Program-made: the position numbers and the translations under genes
Assembly: GCA_050015935.1 (NCBI GenBank)
Contig: JBEKAL010000001.1
Coordinates: 1-64,000 of the forward strand
Origin: Roseiarcus sp050015935
Lineage (GTDB): Bacteria > Pseudomonadota > Alphaproteobacteria > Rhizobiales > Beijerinckiaceae
Reading direction: 5' to 3'
Length of the DNA: 64,000 nt
Shown here: piece after piece, positions 1 through 8,266 of the stretch
Position numbering within the stretch: position 1 is the first letter of the stretch
Layout of the letters: every line of letters begins with the position of its first letter
The notes under the pieces: generated by a model
Database searches by the model: none
The model's input: the letters and a program-made list of their open reading frames with translations, nothing else
What the model was told of the DNA's origin: nothing

Positions 1-221
1 CAGATGGTCGACGACCCGAGCCATGTCCGCCTCCCGCGAATCATGGCTCTTCCATCTATCATCCTGATCCCCCCTCCGGAATCCCCCCTCGTCGAGTCAA
101 TCGCCCGGAAACCGTATGACATGGATTACGGGGACATGATACACATTACCCGATTGCGATTACCGGTGGCGGTCATCGAGCGAACGCGAGATACGCAAAG
201 CTCTCTCGCCCCGCTCCCCAG

Positions 222-417
222 CCGCCGCAATTCGCCGTCGATCTCTTGGAAGAAACCCTTTTCCGATTGAAATGGGCTGTCAAGGGCGCGCCATAGCCCG
301 TCGAAAGACGGGCGTCTTGCGCGCCTTTCGGCGCGCCGCCTCCGGCGGTCGAGACCCTTGACGGCCCATTGCAATCGGAATTTTCGCAACCAAGAGATCG
401 ACGGCGAATTGCGGCGG
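222..417. repeat. Long structured hairpin repeat, copy A
   Basis: An inverted repeat of about 196 bp. The outer arms 222-249 and 390-417 are perfectly complementary over 28 bp. After a short mismatched bulge, pairing resumes for about 26 bp (24 matches) down to a core near 275-352. The core holds a 7-bp stem closed by GAAA (GCCCGTC/GACGGGC), a GGCGCGCC pairing, and a small CCGCC/GGCGG hairpin with a TCCG loop. Copy B at 20071-20250 shares the core and layout but has different arm sequences. It could be a structured RNA, a MITE-like element or an ssDNA hairpin; no associated protein gene is seen. Confidence 0.8.
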
Positions 418-433
418 CCCCTCCGGTTCCAGC

Positions 434-455
434 CTGCGGCCGGCGCCGGCCACAG
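434..455. repeat. 22-bp near-perfect palindrome
   Basis: CTGCGGCCGGC at 434-444 pairs with GCCGGCCACAG at 445-455 with a single mismatch. It lies immediately downstream of hairpin repeat A and is followed by another inverted repeat. Confidence 0.6.
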
Positions 456-484
456 GCCGATCGAAAGTCGAGCGCACGATCGGC
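456..484. repeat. Inverted repeat with 13-nt loop
   Basis: GCCGATCG at 456-463 pairs perfectly with CGATCGGC at 477-484. It sits in the same non-coding pile-up of repeats; function unknown. Confidence 0.5.
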
Positions 485-512
485 GCAACCCCGTAACCTG
501 TAACCTCGTAAC

Positions 513-543
513 TTGGACTGCTTCGCTTCGATCGCAATGACGG
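513..543. repeat. Dispersed-repeat-like segment
   Basis: A TTGGACTGCTTCG...GCAATGACGG segment. I recall near-identical short segments scattered through many alphaproteobacterial genomes. No second copy was found in this window, so the repeat status rests on recollection rather than on a match here. Confidence 0.35.
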
Positions 544-650
544 CGGACGGGAGAGCGCGGCGCGCTATCGCCGGCGAACAGGTTTGCCTGACCGGCGGCC
601 GGGGCGTAGAACCGCGGGCGTCGGCACAAGAGAAGGACCCGCGCGATCCC

Positions 651-1331
651 ATGGCTTTCCAAGGCTTCGGCCCTCAGGCGCTGCCCTTTCTCAAGGCGCT
701 CGCCTTTCACCAGACCAAGGAATGGTTCGAGGACAACCGCGGCGCCTACGAGTCCCAGCTCAAAGGCCCGCTCGGCGATCTCGTCGAGGAACTCTCGGCC
801 CGCTTCGCCAAGTCGGGGACGCCGCTCAAGGGCGACCGCAAGACGTCCCTGTTCCGCATCAACCGCGACGTGCGCTTCGCCAAGGACAAGAGCCCCTACA
901 AGACCAACGCCGGCGCGGTGCTGACGCGCGGCGGGGCGAAGAACGATGTCGGGCTCTTTTACATCCACGTCGCCGCCGACGGCTGTTTCGCCGCGGCCGG
1001 CTTCTATCAGCCCGAGCCCGAAGAGCTGGCGCGGCTGCGCGGCGCCGTCGCGCGCGCCCCCGGGGCGTGGAAGCAGATGACCGCGAAGCTCGCCGAGGCG
1101 GATCTGGCGCTGTCCGACGAATACGCGATGAAGCGCGCGCCGCGCGGCTTCGAGGACGTCGCCGACCCCCTTGTCGCCGCCGCGCTGCGCAACAAGTCGT
1201 TTATCTGCTCGCGCGAAATCGCGGATTCGCGCCTATCGGCGCCGGGCCTCGTCGGCGACCTCCAGGCCTTCGCCGGGGACGCCATGCCGCTGCTCGAATG
1301 GGGCTGGAGCGCCGTCGCCGACGCGCGTTGA
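651..1331 (+). CDS. DUF2461 (TIGR02453) family protein
   Basis: A 226-residue protein matching the DUF2461/TIGR02453 family, whose function is unknown. The family's signature region is visible at about residues 69-84 (FRINRDVRFAKDKSPYK), preceded by the early WFEDNR motif near residues 25-30 and followed by a conserved glycine/phenylalanine strand region. The ATG at 651 was chosen because similarity begins right there (MAFQGF) and upstream residues look like translated repeat DNA. AAGGA lies about 14 bases upstream, slightly far for a ribosome site. No partner gene suggests a role. Confidence 0.85.
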   Translation: MAFQGFGPQALPFLKALAFHQTKEWFEDNRGAYESQLKGPLGDLVEELSARFAKSGTPLKGDRKTSLFRINRDVRFAKDKSPYKTNAGAVLTRGGAKNDVGLFYIHVAADGCFAAAGFYQPEPEELARLRGAVARAPGAWKQMTAKLAEADLALSDEYAMKRAPRGFEDVADPLVAAALRNKSFICSREIADSRLSAPGLVGDLQAFAGDAMPLLEWGWSAVADAR

Positions 1332-1347
1332 GGCGGTCGAGCGGAAT

Positions 1348-1376
1348 CCCCTCGCCCCGCTCGCGGGGAAAAGGGG
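1348..1376. terminator. GC-rich hairpin after the DUF2461 gene
   Basis: CCCCTcgCCCCGC pairs with GCGGGGaaAAGGGG around a short TCG loop, 17 bases past the stop at 1331. There is no T-tract. It could act as an intrinsic terminator or be one of the widespread rhizobial GC palindromes; it resembles the hairpin at 19866-19891. Confidence 0.45.
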
Positions 1377-1450
1377 CGCCGCCGTCGTTTTCGGGTGGCG
1401 CGGCGCGCTCGAACGCGCACAATGGGCAAAAATCCGATCGGACAAGCGTC

Positions 1451-2314
1451 ATGCTCGACATGCCCAGCATCCCCGTGAGTCCCGGCGCCGACTATCCCAC
1501 GGTCAGAAAAGCGATCGAATTCATTTCGACGCATTGGCGCGACCAGCCCTCGATCGAGGCCGTCGCAACCCACGTCGGCCTGTCCGCCTCGCATTTTCAG
1601 CATGTGTTCAAACGCTGGGCGGGGCTGACGCCGAAGGCCTTTCTGCAGGCGATCACCATCGAGCGGGCGCGCGAACTGTTGCGCGATTCGGCGAGCGTGC
1701 TCGACGCCGCCTATGACGTCGGCCTTTCCGGCCCGAGCCGGCTGCACGATCTTTTCGTCGCGCACGAAGCGCTGACTCCGGGCGACTATCGCCGCCAGGA
1801 TCTGCGCCTCGCCTATGGCTTCCACCCGTCTCCCTTCGGCGAAGCGATCGTCGTCGCCGCGCCGCGCGGCCTGGCCGGGCTCGGCTTCGTCGACGAGGAG
1901 AACCGCGCCGCCGCGCTCGCCGACATGCGGCGCCGTTGGCCGCGCGCCGCTTTCGTCGCGGATGACGCTGCGACCGCGCCGCTCGCCGCGCGCGCGTTCG
2001 ATCCCAACCTCTGGCGTCCGGAAACCCCGCTGCGCATCGTCATGATCGGCACGGATTTCGAGGTGCGCGTCTGGGAGACGCTGCTCGCGGTGCCGCTCGG
2101 CGGGGCGACGACCTACTCCGACATCGCGCGCCGTCTCGGCAAGCCGAAGGCGGCGCGCGCGGTCGGCGCGGCGGTCGGGCGCAACCCGATCTCCTTCGTC
2201 GTGCCCTGTCATCGCGTCCTGGCCCGCTCGGGCGCGCTCACCGGCTACCATTGGGGCCTGGCGCGCAAGCAGGCGATCATCGGATGGGAAGCCGGGCGGA
2301 CGCAGGCGGTCTGA
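1451..2314 (+). CDS. Ada-like AraC-HTH / O6-alkylguanine-DNA alkyltransferase
   Basis: A 287-residue two-domain protein for repair of alkylated DNA. Residues about 15-115 form an AraC-type double HTH (HVGLSASHFQHVFKRW region, then a second helix pair). Residues about 120-285 are the methyltransferase domain, with the acceptor cysteine C253 in a PCHRV motif and a preceding GRNPISFVV strand. It lacks the N-terminal zinc/phosphotriester domain of full Ada, so it is the AdaB-like form fused to a DNA-binding domain. It would transfer a methyl group from O6-methylguanine to itself and perhaps regulate its own gene. The ATG at 1451 gives the start that matches the family. Confidence 0.9.
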   Translation: MLDMPSIPVSPGADYPTVRKAIEFISTHWRDQPSIEAVATHVGLSASHFQHVFKRWAGLTPKAFLQAITIERARELLRDSASVLDAAYDVGLSGPSRLHDLFVAHEALTPGDYRRQDLRLAYGFHPSPFGEAIVVAAPRGLAGLGFVDEENRAAALADMRRRWPRAAFVADDAATAPLAARAFDPNLWRPETPLRIVMIGTDFEVRVWETLLAVPLGGATTYSDIARRLGKPKAARAVGAAVGRNPISFVVPCHRVLARSGALTGYHWGLARKQAIIGWEAGRTQAV

Positions 2315-2378
2315 GCGAAACGCCGCTCGACCGGAAGTTATATCGTACGCCCGCGAATTCGCCGCCCGTCCCGCGCCT

Positions 2379-3974
2379 TCAGTGCCTGAAGTGCCGCATC
2401 CCGGTGAACACCATCGCGATTCCCGCCGCGTCCGCCGCCGCGATCGCTTCGGCGTCGCGTATCGATCCTCCGGGCTGGATGACCGCGCTCGCGCCCGCTT
2501 CGGCCGCCGCGACGAGACCGTCGGCGAAGGGAAAGAACGCGTCGGAGGCGACGACCGAGCCGTTCGTCAGCGGCGCGGCCAACCCCGCCGCGTGCGCGGC
2601 GTCCTCCGCCTTGCGGGCGGCGATGCGCGAAGAATCGACGCGCGACATCTGTCCCGCGCCGATCCCGACGGTCGCGCCGTCCTTGACGTAGACGATCGCG
2701 TTCGACTTGACGTGCTTGCACACCCGCCAGGCGAAGCGGAGGTCCGCCGTTTCGGCCGCGCTTGGGCTCCGCTTGGTGACGATTCTGAGCGCCCCCTCGT
2801 CGAGCGCGCCGTCGTCGCGGTCCTGCACCAGCAGGCCGCCGGCGACCGAGCGCACGCTCAAGCTCGGCGCGCGCGGGTCGGGCAGCGCGCCCGCGATCAA
2901 CAGGCGCAGATTCTTCTTCCCCGCGACGATCGCCAGCGCCTCGTCGTCCGCCTCCGGCGCGATGATCGCCTCGGTGAAGATCTCGACGATCTTGCGCGCC
3001 GCCGCCGCGTCGAGGCGCCGGTTCGCCGCGATGACGCCGCCGAACGCCGAGACGGGATCGCAGGCCAGCGCTCTTTCGTAAGCCTCGAGCAGGCTCGCGC
3101 CCAAGGCGACGCCGCAAGGATTGGCGTGCTTGATGATCGCCACGGCGGCTGACGCTCTCGGATCGAATTCCGCGACCAACTCGTAAGCCGCGTCGGCGTC
3201 GTTGATGTTGTTGTAGGAAAGCTGCTTGCCCTGAACCTGGCGCGCCGTGGCGACGCCGGGGCGCGACTCCGGCCCGGCATAGAAGGCGGCGCGCTGATGA
3301 GGGTTCTCGCCGTAGCGCAGCGCGCTCTTGAGCTTGCCGCCGAACGCGCGCCATCGGGGCGCGCTTTGCCGGGTCTCGCGCGCGAGCCAGTTGGAAATCG
3401 CCGCGTCATAGGCCGCGGTGCGCGCGTAAGCTTTCTGCGCCATCTCCCGGCGGAAACTCAGCCGCGTCGATCCGTCATGGGCGTTGAGTTCGTCGAGAAG
3501 GCGCGGATAATCCTCGGGTTCGACGATCACGACGACGTCGGCGTGATTTTTCGCCGCGGCGCGAATCATCGCGGGGCCGCCGATGTCGATGTTCTCCACC
3601 ATCTCCTCGAACGGCGCGGCGCGTTGCAGCGCGCTCTCGAACGGATAGAGGTTGACCACCAGGAGATCGATGGGCGCGATGCCGTGGGCGATCATCGACG
3701 CCTGATGCGAGGGATCGGAGCGGACGGCGAGCAGAGCGCCGTGGACGCGCGGGTGCAACGTCTTCAGCCGCCCGTCCATCATCTCGGGAAATCCGGTGAT
3801 CTCAGCGACGTCGACGACGTCGACGCCTGCTTTCGAAAGCGCCGAGGCGGTGCCGCCGGTGGAGACGATCTCGACGCCGCGCGCGGCGAGGGCGAGGCCC
3901 AGCTCGGTCAATCCGGACTTGTCGGACACGGAAATCAGCGCGCGCCCGACAGGCGCGAGAGGATCGATGGCCAT
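2379..3974 (-). CDS. purH: Bifunctional AICAR transformylase / IMP cyclohydrolase PurH
   Basis: A 531-residue protein, the usual PurH length, catalysing the last two steps of IMP synthesis: formylation of AICAR with 10-formyl-THF, then ring closure. The N-terminal MGS-like cyclohydrolase domain begins at the start (ALISVSDKSGL, STGGTA, TLHPRVHG). The transformylase domain carries the KHANPCG motif with the catalytic Lys-His pair and the C-terminal GAGQMSRVDS segment. The frame stays open upstream to 4247, but the start at 3974 (MAIDPLAPVG) fits the family and the extension is not protein-like. An unusual cassette separates it from rsmB. Confidence 0.96.
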   Translation of the reverse strand: MAIDPLAPVGRALISVSDKSGLTELGLALAARGVEIVSTGGTASALSKAGVDVVDVAEITGFPEMMDGRLKTLHPRVHGALLAVRSDPSHQASMIAHGIAPIDLLVVNLYPFESALQRAAPFEEMVENIDIGGPAMIRAAAKNHADVVVIVEPEDYPRLLDELNAHDGSTRLSFRREMAQKAYARTAAYDAAISNWLARETRQSAPRWRAFGGKLKSALRYGENPHQRAAFYAGPESRPGVATARQVQGKQLSYNNINDADAAYELVAEFDPRASAAVAIIKHANPCGVALGASLLEAYERALACDPVSAFGGVIAANRRLDAAAARKIVEIFTEAIIAPEADDEALAIVAGKKNLRLLIAGALPDPRAPSLSVRSVAGGLLVQDRDDGALDEGALRIVTKRSPSAAETADLRFAWRVCKHVKSNAIVYVKDGATVGIGAGQMSRVDSSRIAARKAEDAAHAAGLAAPLTNGSVVASDAFFPFADGLVAAAEAGASAVIQPGGSIRDAEAIAAADAAGIAMVFTGMRHFRH

Positions 3975-4134
3975 TTCAAGGGGCTCGCAAGGTTGGTGGC
4001 GCAAACGCCGGCGCGCTTTATCACGGTTTCGTCGCGATCGAAACTCGCCGTTCGCTTCCGACCCAACCCAGCTTCCAACAAAGCGGCGGTCGCTCACTAC
4101 TGGTCGCTCGATCGAAGCGACGCGAGAAACGGCG

Positions 4135-4170
4135 AAGATCAGCGATTTCGTCAAGATCAGCGATTTCGTC
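4135..4170. repeat. Two tandem 18-bp repeats
   Basis: AAGATCAGCGATTTCGTC occurs twice head-to-tail (4135-4152, 4153-4170), ending at the stop codon of the last gene of the cassette upstream of purH. It may be a replication-slippage scar or a duplicated protein-binding site in the purH leader. Confidence 0.55.
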
Positions 4171-4642
4171 AATCCGCCCTGAAATGCACAAACCATTCCG
4201 CAAGCGCAGCTAGTCGCTTTCGTAATCGCGTCGTGAAATTTCCCCATACCTCGCCGTGATAGGGATTTTCCGGCAGGAGCGGATTGTAGCCAACCATGAG
4301 TCCCTCGGCCCTTAGCGCTCCAGCCGTGAACCTAACCGCCCCAATCCATGGCGGCGAAACGACAAATTGCCTCGGGTCAAGCCCAGCTTCTTCGATCAAT
4401 CTCTGAAGGTCGACCGACATGCCGCCTCGGTCCCCCGCGGATGGCTGAAAAGCCATCGAAGAGAGGCGCTTCCCTTGAGTCTTCGGATCGTCAACCATGT
4501 ATTGCGGCGAAACACGTCGAATAATGCCATCGGCCTGATCAATTCCAGCATGGTCGTGGGGCAGAACCTCACCCTCATCGTTACGCGGCGGCGGATCGAG
4601 CGGCAACGGAGGCCTCCGACAATTCAGCGAGCCACCCTGCAA
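4169..4642 (-). CDS. Small hypothetical protein, third gene of TIGR04255 cassette
   Basis: A protein of up to 157 residues. The recognisable part begins near residue 38 with a RRVSP motif, followed by VDDPKTQGKRLSSMAF and GGMSVDL. I recall this layout (Arg-Arg-Ile/Val-x-Pro, then Ser-Ser-x-Ala-Phe, then Ser-Val) from small hypothetical proteins in many bacteria. No catalytic motif is evident. The start is uncertain: the ATG at 4642 overlaps the preceding gene by about 60 bases, while a GAGGGTGAGG ribosome-site-like run near 4570 has no good ATG after it. Function unknown. Confidence 0.65.
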   Translation of the reverse strand: MQGGSLNCRRPPLPLDPPPRNDEGEVLPHDHAGIDQADGIIRRVSPQYMVDDPKTQGKRLSSMAFQPSAGDRGGMSVDLQRLIEEAGLDPRQFVVSPPWIGAVRFTAGALRAEGLMVGYNPLLPENPYHGEVWGNFTTRLRKRLAALAEWFVHFRAD

Positions 4643-5075
4643 CGACTTTGAAATCCGTCGTCAAATGGAGCTCCTCTCCATCGTCAATGCTCCCCTCAGT
4701 GGCCCGCCATGCGCGGACGTTGTTCGGGCCGCGAACGTGCAGTTCGATATCTGTTGTATCGCTATGCCATTCGACCTGAAGATCGCCACTTGAGCCAGGG
4801 ACGATTTGTGGCTCAGCCGCGTCCGGCGGCCACACGGAGGCAAGCATACTTAACGCAAAATATGCGCTGGAAAACGAAACCGGAGGCGCAACATACCCAT
4901 CCCACCCGGTTTCAAGGCTGCATAATTCATCCAGCCTGTCAATCACAGGCTTAAGATAGTCGTGAGGCGGCGCGGAAACCCGCCTCGAAGAGAAGGCGGA
5001 ATGGCTAACAACGTTTGCTCGGGTTTCTGCGCGCATGTGACACATGAAGGCGATTGTGGTCGTGGCCTGCGTCAT
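4581..5075 (-). CDS. GWDGY-motif hypothetical protein, second gene of TIGR04255 cassette
   Basis: A 164-residue protein. Visible features are LETGWDGYVAPPVS (about residues 56-69), the PQIVPGSSGDLQVEWH segment, then alternating strands, which suggest a small beta-rich domain. I recall many hypothetical proteins with the same GWDGYGA...P-GG-x-QLEW pattern; their function is not known to me. The start at 5075 overlaps the upstream stop codon in an ATGA arrangement and follows GAGAGGG, so translation is likely coupled. Lower GC than the surrounding housekeeping genes suggests acquisition. Confidence 0.75.
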   Translation of the reverse strand: MTQATTTIAFMCHMRAETRANVVSHSAFSSRRVSAPPHDYLKPVIDRLDELCSLETGWDGYVAPPVSFSSAYFALSMLASVWPPDAAEPQIVPGSSGDLQVEWHSDTTDIELHVRGPNNVRAWRATEGSIDDGEELHLTTDFKVVAGWLAELSEASVAARSAAA

Positions 5076-5905
5076 CGGACCCTCTCCCATATTTCTTGCG
5101 CCGAATCGGTCGTGATCGCGGCGAACTCCGTAACTATCACCTCCCGTCCAAGCCTCAAGAGTTTTAAGGCGGCCTCAACGGTTGTGTCTTCTGGAGCCCC
5201 TCTGACGGTCAATGTAAGAACAAAAATACGAGCGCCAACAGGATTGAAATTGGTGGCCGCCTCGCAGATCAGCCGCGCGGTCGGAACACCGGAGGGATCC
5301 TTAAGGGCGCGGCGAAAAACGAAAGACATATCGTCCGGCTCGGCCGTGCCAAAATTTGCGAAACAAAACCAGTCTGACGCTTTCTCGCGGCCGTCGCCTT
5401 TATCAAGCGGAATATGGTTTATATAAGAGACCTCGGCTTGGTTGCAGACCAGTTTCTGCGGGGCAAGATTGTTGAAATAAACCTCAAGTGTCTCAAGCTC
5501 TTTTTCAAAATTAGATATCATTTTTTCAAATCGAGGATATTCATTGTTATTGGCACCAACTTTCCGCCAATTGTGTAGCAAGCGATCCTGTTGAAATTGA
5601 ATTAGCTCGGACTTCTCGCGCGACAAAAACCAAAAACGATTTTGCATCGCCCCGCTAACAATTCCAAAATTGAACATTGCACCCGGCCGTGATAACCCAA
5701 AAGTTTCAAACATTGGCGGGATAGGTGGCATTTCCTCAACCAGAGGGAACTCTTCCTTGTAAAGGTTCCAAACCTCACCGGCGCGAATTTGCTGATAACC
5801 CCGCGGGGGCGCAAATTGGACGCCCAGCACGACCTCATTCAAGGGCGGGTTTCGATAATCCGGAAGGTGCGGCGGGCGGGATTGGACCATGGACATTGAG
5901 TGCAT
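5072..5905 (-). CDS. TIGR04255 family protein, first gene of cassette
   Basis: A 277-residue protein opening with PDYRNPPLNEVVLGVQF, the N-terminal signature I associate with the sporadically distributed TIGR04255 family. The rest alternates strands and helices with aromatic-rich segments and shows no metal or nucleotide-binding motif. The ATG at 5905 is used; internal ATGs at 5896 and 5890 are alternatives and none has a strong ribosome site. The gene is clearly more A/T-rich than its neighbours (for example the run near 5500-5560), which suggests horizontal transfer. Its stop overlaps the next gene. Confidence 0.8.
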   Translation of the reverse strand: MHSMSMVQSRPPHLPDYRNPPLNEVVLGVQFAPPRGYQQIRAGEVWNLYKEEFPLVEEMPPIPPMFETFGLSRPGAMFNFGIVSGAMQNRFWFLSREKSELIQFQQDRLLHNWRKVGANNNEYPRFEKMISNFEKELETLEVYFNNLAPQKLVCNQAEVSYINHIPLDKGDGREKASDWFCFANFGTAEPDDMSFVFRRALKDPSGVPTARLICEAATNFNPVGARIFVLTLTVRGAPEDTTVEAALKLLRLGREVIVTEFAAITTDSAQEIWERVR

Positions 5906-5976
5906 GATATAGGCATCCGTCGTAAACTGCGACCTAATGTTTTGGTCATACTTCCACTTGCCCTCTCGTCGCGCCT

Positions 5977-7377
5977 TCACGGCCTCCTTTGCAGCCGGGC
6001 GGCGAAGAAGCCGTCGAGGCCGGACAGCCTCGGGGTCGCTCCGGCGAGGTGACAGGGCAGCGTGCGCAATTCGCCGGCGGCGTTGACGCACTCGTCGAGA
6101 CCGCCGATTTCCCTGGCCTCGATCGGAATTCGCCTCACGTCCGGATTGCGGCGCAGCAGCGCCGCGATCCGGCCCTCGCCCTCCTCCGGCTCCAGCGAAC
6201 AGGCGCAATAGACGATTCGTCCGCCCGGCTTGGTCAGCCCGACAGCCTTGTCGAGAAGGCGGCTCTGCAGCTCGACGAGAACAGGCAGGTCACCTTGCCG
6301 CTTGATCCAGGCGACGTCGGGGTGACGGCGGATCGTCCCGGTCGCGGAGCAGGGCGCGTCGAGCAGCGTCGCGTCGAACGGCGGCGCTTCGAGGCTGAGA
6401 GCGTTCGACACCACGATTTCGGCCTCGAGGCGCAAACGCTGGAAGTTCGCGGCGAACCGCTTCAGTCGCTCCGCCGAGCGATCGACGGCGGTCACGCTGG
6501 CGCCCGCAACCGCCAATTCGGCGCTCTTGCCGCCGGGGGCGGCGCAAAGTTCGACGACGCGCATTCCGGCGCCGACTCCGAGCAGCCGAGCCGGCAAGGC
6601 GGCGGCGGCGTCCTGAACCCACCACTCGCCGTTCGCGTAGCCGTCCAGCTCGGCGATCGGCGCGTGGCTCTCCAAGCGAACGGACCCGGTGGGAAGGACG
6701 ACGCCATTCAGCCGACGCGCCCACCCTTCCGCGTCGCTCTTGACGCTGACGTCGAGCGTCGGCTCGTCGCGGTGGGCGCGCGCGATTCTCCGCGCCGTCG
6801 CTTCGCCGTAGGTCGCGCGCCAGCGCTGGGCGAGCCAATGCGGCGCATCGTCGTCGAGCGGATCGGAGCCGGCGAGAATTTCTTCCCTTGCGCGCGCGAG
6901 GTTGCGCAGGACCGCGTTGACCAGCGCGGCGAAAGACGCTGCGCCGGCGTCGAGCCGCGTCGCGCGAACCGCCAGATCCACCGCGGCGTGATCCGGGACA
7001 TCGAGAAACAACAGCTGCGCCGCCGCCACGATCAGGATCCATTCCAGCGCGCCGGCCTTTTTGGGCAGCCCCTTTTCCAGAAACCGGCCGAGCGCCTTTC
7101 GGATCGTGCCCAATCGCCGAAACGAAACGGTCGCGATCGAACGCGCCAAGGCGCGGTCGCGCGCGTCGAGCCCGGCGATCCGGCCCTCGAGTTCGCCGGC
7201 GCCGCCGCGTTCCTCCAGCGGGCGCGCAGAGGTCAAGACGTCCGCGACCGCCTGCGCGGCCGCCAATCGAGCGGCGAGCCCCGGCGCCGTATCCTGCGCC
7301 GGCGGAGGGCGCCGCGGCCCGCGCGCGCCGGAACCGCTTGGTCTATTTCGCTGCGATGCCTGCTCTTGCCGAATCAC
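5977..7377 (-). CDS. rsmB: 16S rRNA (cytosine-967-C5)-methyltransferase RsmB
   Basis: A 466-residue protein with an N-terminal NusB-like RNA-binding domain (about 35-170) and a C-terminal Rossmann methyltransferase domain. The SAM-binding CAAPGGKS sits at about 278-285. The two cysteines typical of RNA m5C methyltransferases are in DAPCSATG (C343) and in the YCACSLEPEE segment (C393). It methylates C967 of 16S rRNA (E. coli numbering). The start is a GTG at 7377; no better ATG lies nearby. Confidence 0.93.
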   Translation of the reverse strand: MIRQEQASQRNRPSGSGARGPRRPPPAQDTAPGLAARLAAAQAVADVLTSARPLEERGGAGELEGRIAGLDARDRALARSIATVSFRRLGTIRKALGRFLEKGLPKKAGALEWILIVAAAQLLFLDVPDHAAVDLAVRATRLDAGAASFAALVNAVLRNLARAREEILAGSDPLDDDAPHWLAQRWRATYGEATARRIARAHRDEPTLDVSVKSDAEGWARRLNGVVLPTGSVRLESHAPIAELDGYANGEWWVQDAAAALPARLLGVGAGMRVVELCAAPGGKSAELAVAGASVTAVDRSAERLKRFAANFQRLRLEAEIVVSNALSLEAPPFDATLLDAPCSATGTIRRHPDVAWIKRQGDLPVLVELQSRLLDKAVGLTKPGGRIVYCACSLEPEEGEGRIAALLRRNPDVRRIPIEAREIGGLDECVNAAGELRTLPCHLAGATPRLSGLDGFFAARLQRRP

Positions 7378-7510
7378 CGACGCGCCACCCTCGTGGGAGA
7401 GTATAGCGCGAAACCTCCCTGCGCCGCCCAGCAGGGAAATTCGGGGCGGCGGCCTTTTCCGTCAGGCGTTCCCGATGTAGATTGACGGAACCGCGAAAGG
7501 ATCTTTGCCC

Positions 7511-7738
7511 ATGGCGGCGGCGAAACCCGGCCCGGCGGCCGACGTCGAAATCGAAGATGGCGCGACGAAGACGGCGCCGGCGGATCGCTCGGACGCCGCC
7601 AAACGCGCCCTGGCGGAAGCCGAAGCGCGCCGCGCCCGCAATTCGGCGCGGCGCGCGCGCGAATTCAACGGTCGCGGCGGGCTCGATCCCGTTCGCTACG
7701 GCGACTGGGAAATCAAAGGCCTCGCCTCCGACTTCTAG
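7511..7738 (+). CDS. DUF1674 (SDHAF4-like) protein
   Basis: A 75-residue protein whose last 20 residues carry the DUF1674 signature (DPVRYGDWEIKG, ending ASDF). In mitochondria the homologous SDHAF4 helps assemble the flavoprotein subunit of succinate dehydrogenase; a similar bacterial role is inferred. The first 50 residues are charged and Ala-rich, likely disordered. The ATG at 7511 is preceded by AAAGGA at a good distance. It diverges from rsmB, an arrangement I recall as common in Rhizobiales. Confidence 0.85.
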   Translation: MAAAKPGPAADVEIEDGATKTAPADRSDAAKRALAEAEARRARNSARRAREFNGRGGLDPVRYGDWEIKGLASDF

Positions 7739-7747
7739 AAATTCGCT

Positions 7748-8266
7748 TCACCGCGTCATGACGACCGGCGCGCCGACGCTGACGCGGTCATAGAGATCGA
7801 TGACGTCCTCGTTGAACATGCGGATGCAGCCGTAGGACGCCGCGGTGCCGACGGAGGCGCGCATCGCCGCGGTGGTGCCGTGGATGGCGACCTCCTCGCG
7901 ATCGAGCGTGATGGCGCGGGCGCCCATCGGATTGTGCGGAGAGCCGCCGGGGATCAAGTCGGGCAATTCCGGGTGGTCGCGGCGAACCGAATCGGGGGGC
8001 GCCCAGGCCGGCGCCACATATTTGCCGTCGACCCGAGCGGCGCCGCTCCATTCCTTGCCGCGCTTGGCGACGGCGACGGGGTAGGCGATCGCGGTGCGCG
8101 AATCGACGATCAGGAACAGTTTGCGCGCGCTCTGGCTGATCACGATCGTTCCCGCCGAATAGGGCGACGGGAATTCGACGACCACGCGGGCGCGCGCCGC
8201 GCCGGCGAGCGACAACGCCACGGCGCTCGCGCACAACGCGCGACGCAACATCCGCCCGTCTCGCAT
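7748..8266 (-). CDS. L,D-transpeptidase (YkuD / ErfK family)
   Basis: A 172-residue secreted enzyme that cross-links peptidoglycan or attaches proteins to it. A signal peptide occupies about the first 26 residues (LCASAVALSLAGAARA). The catalytic YkuD domain follows, with the His of VAIHGTT and the nucleophile Cys in SYGCIRM. The domain ends with the protein, with no extra modules. The start at 8266 was preferred over 8284 because GGAGG lies nine bases before it. It ends 9 bases from the convergent DUF1674 gene. Confidence 0.9.
   Translation of the reverse strand: MRDGRMLRRALCASAVALSLAGAARARVVVEFPSPYSAGTIVISQSARKLFLIVDSRTAIAYPVAVAKRGKEWSGAARVDGKYVAPAWAPPDSVRRDHPELPDLIPGGSPHNPMGARAITLDREEVAIHGTTAAMRASVGTAASYGCIRMFNEDVIDLYDRVSVGAPVVMTR

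Larger units (their letters stand above)
1..650. other. Non-coding, repeat-rich stretch
   Basis: No convincing gene is visible; the open frames here read through palindromes and have arginine/proline-biased shadow composition. Positions 1-221 show nothing recognisable. From 222 onward the stretch is a pile-up of inverted repeats (222-417, 434-455, 456-484), three spaced GTAAC words at 491-513 and a dispersed-repeat-like segment at 513-543. Confidence 0.7.

Noticed and set aside
222..417. Hairpin A considered as an intrinsic terminator or tRNA-like gene
   Set aside because: Far too long for a terminator, no T-tract, and no tRNA anticodon/acceptor arrangement; its second copy points to a repeat element.
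2338..3354. Long open frame antisense-shifted within purH (minus strand, 338 codons)
   Set aside because: Arginine-rich, no recognisable motif, fully inside purH; a shadow of high-GC coding bias.
3975..4247. N-terminal extension of PurH by 91 residues
   Set aside because: Extension is not family-like and overlaps the upstream cassette gene; PurH similarity begins at 3974.
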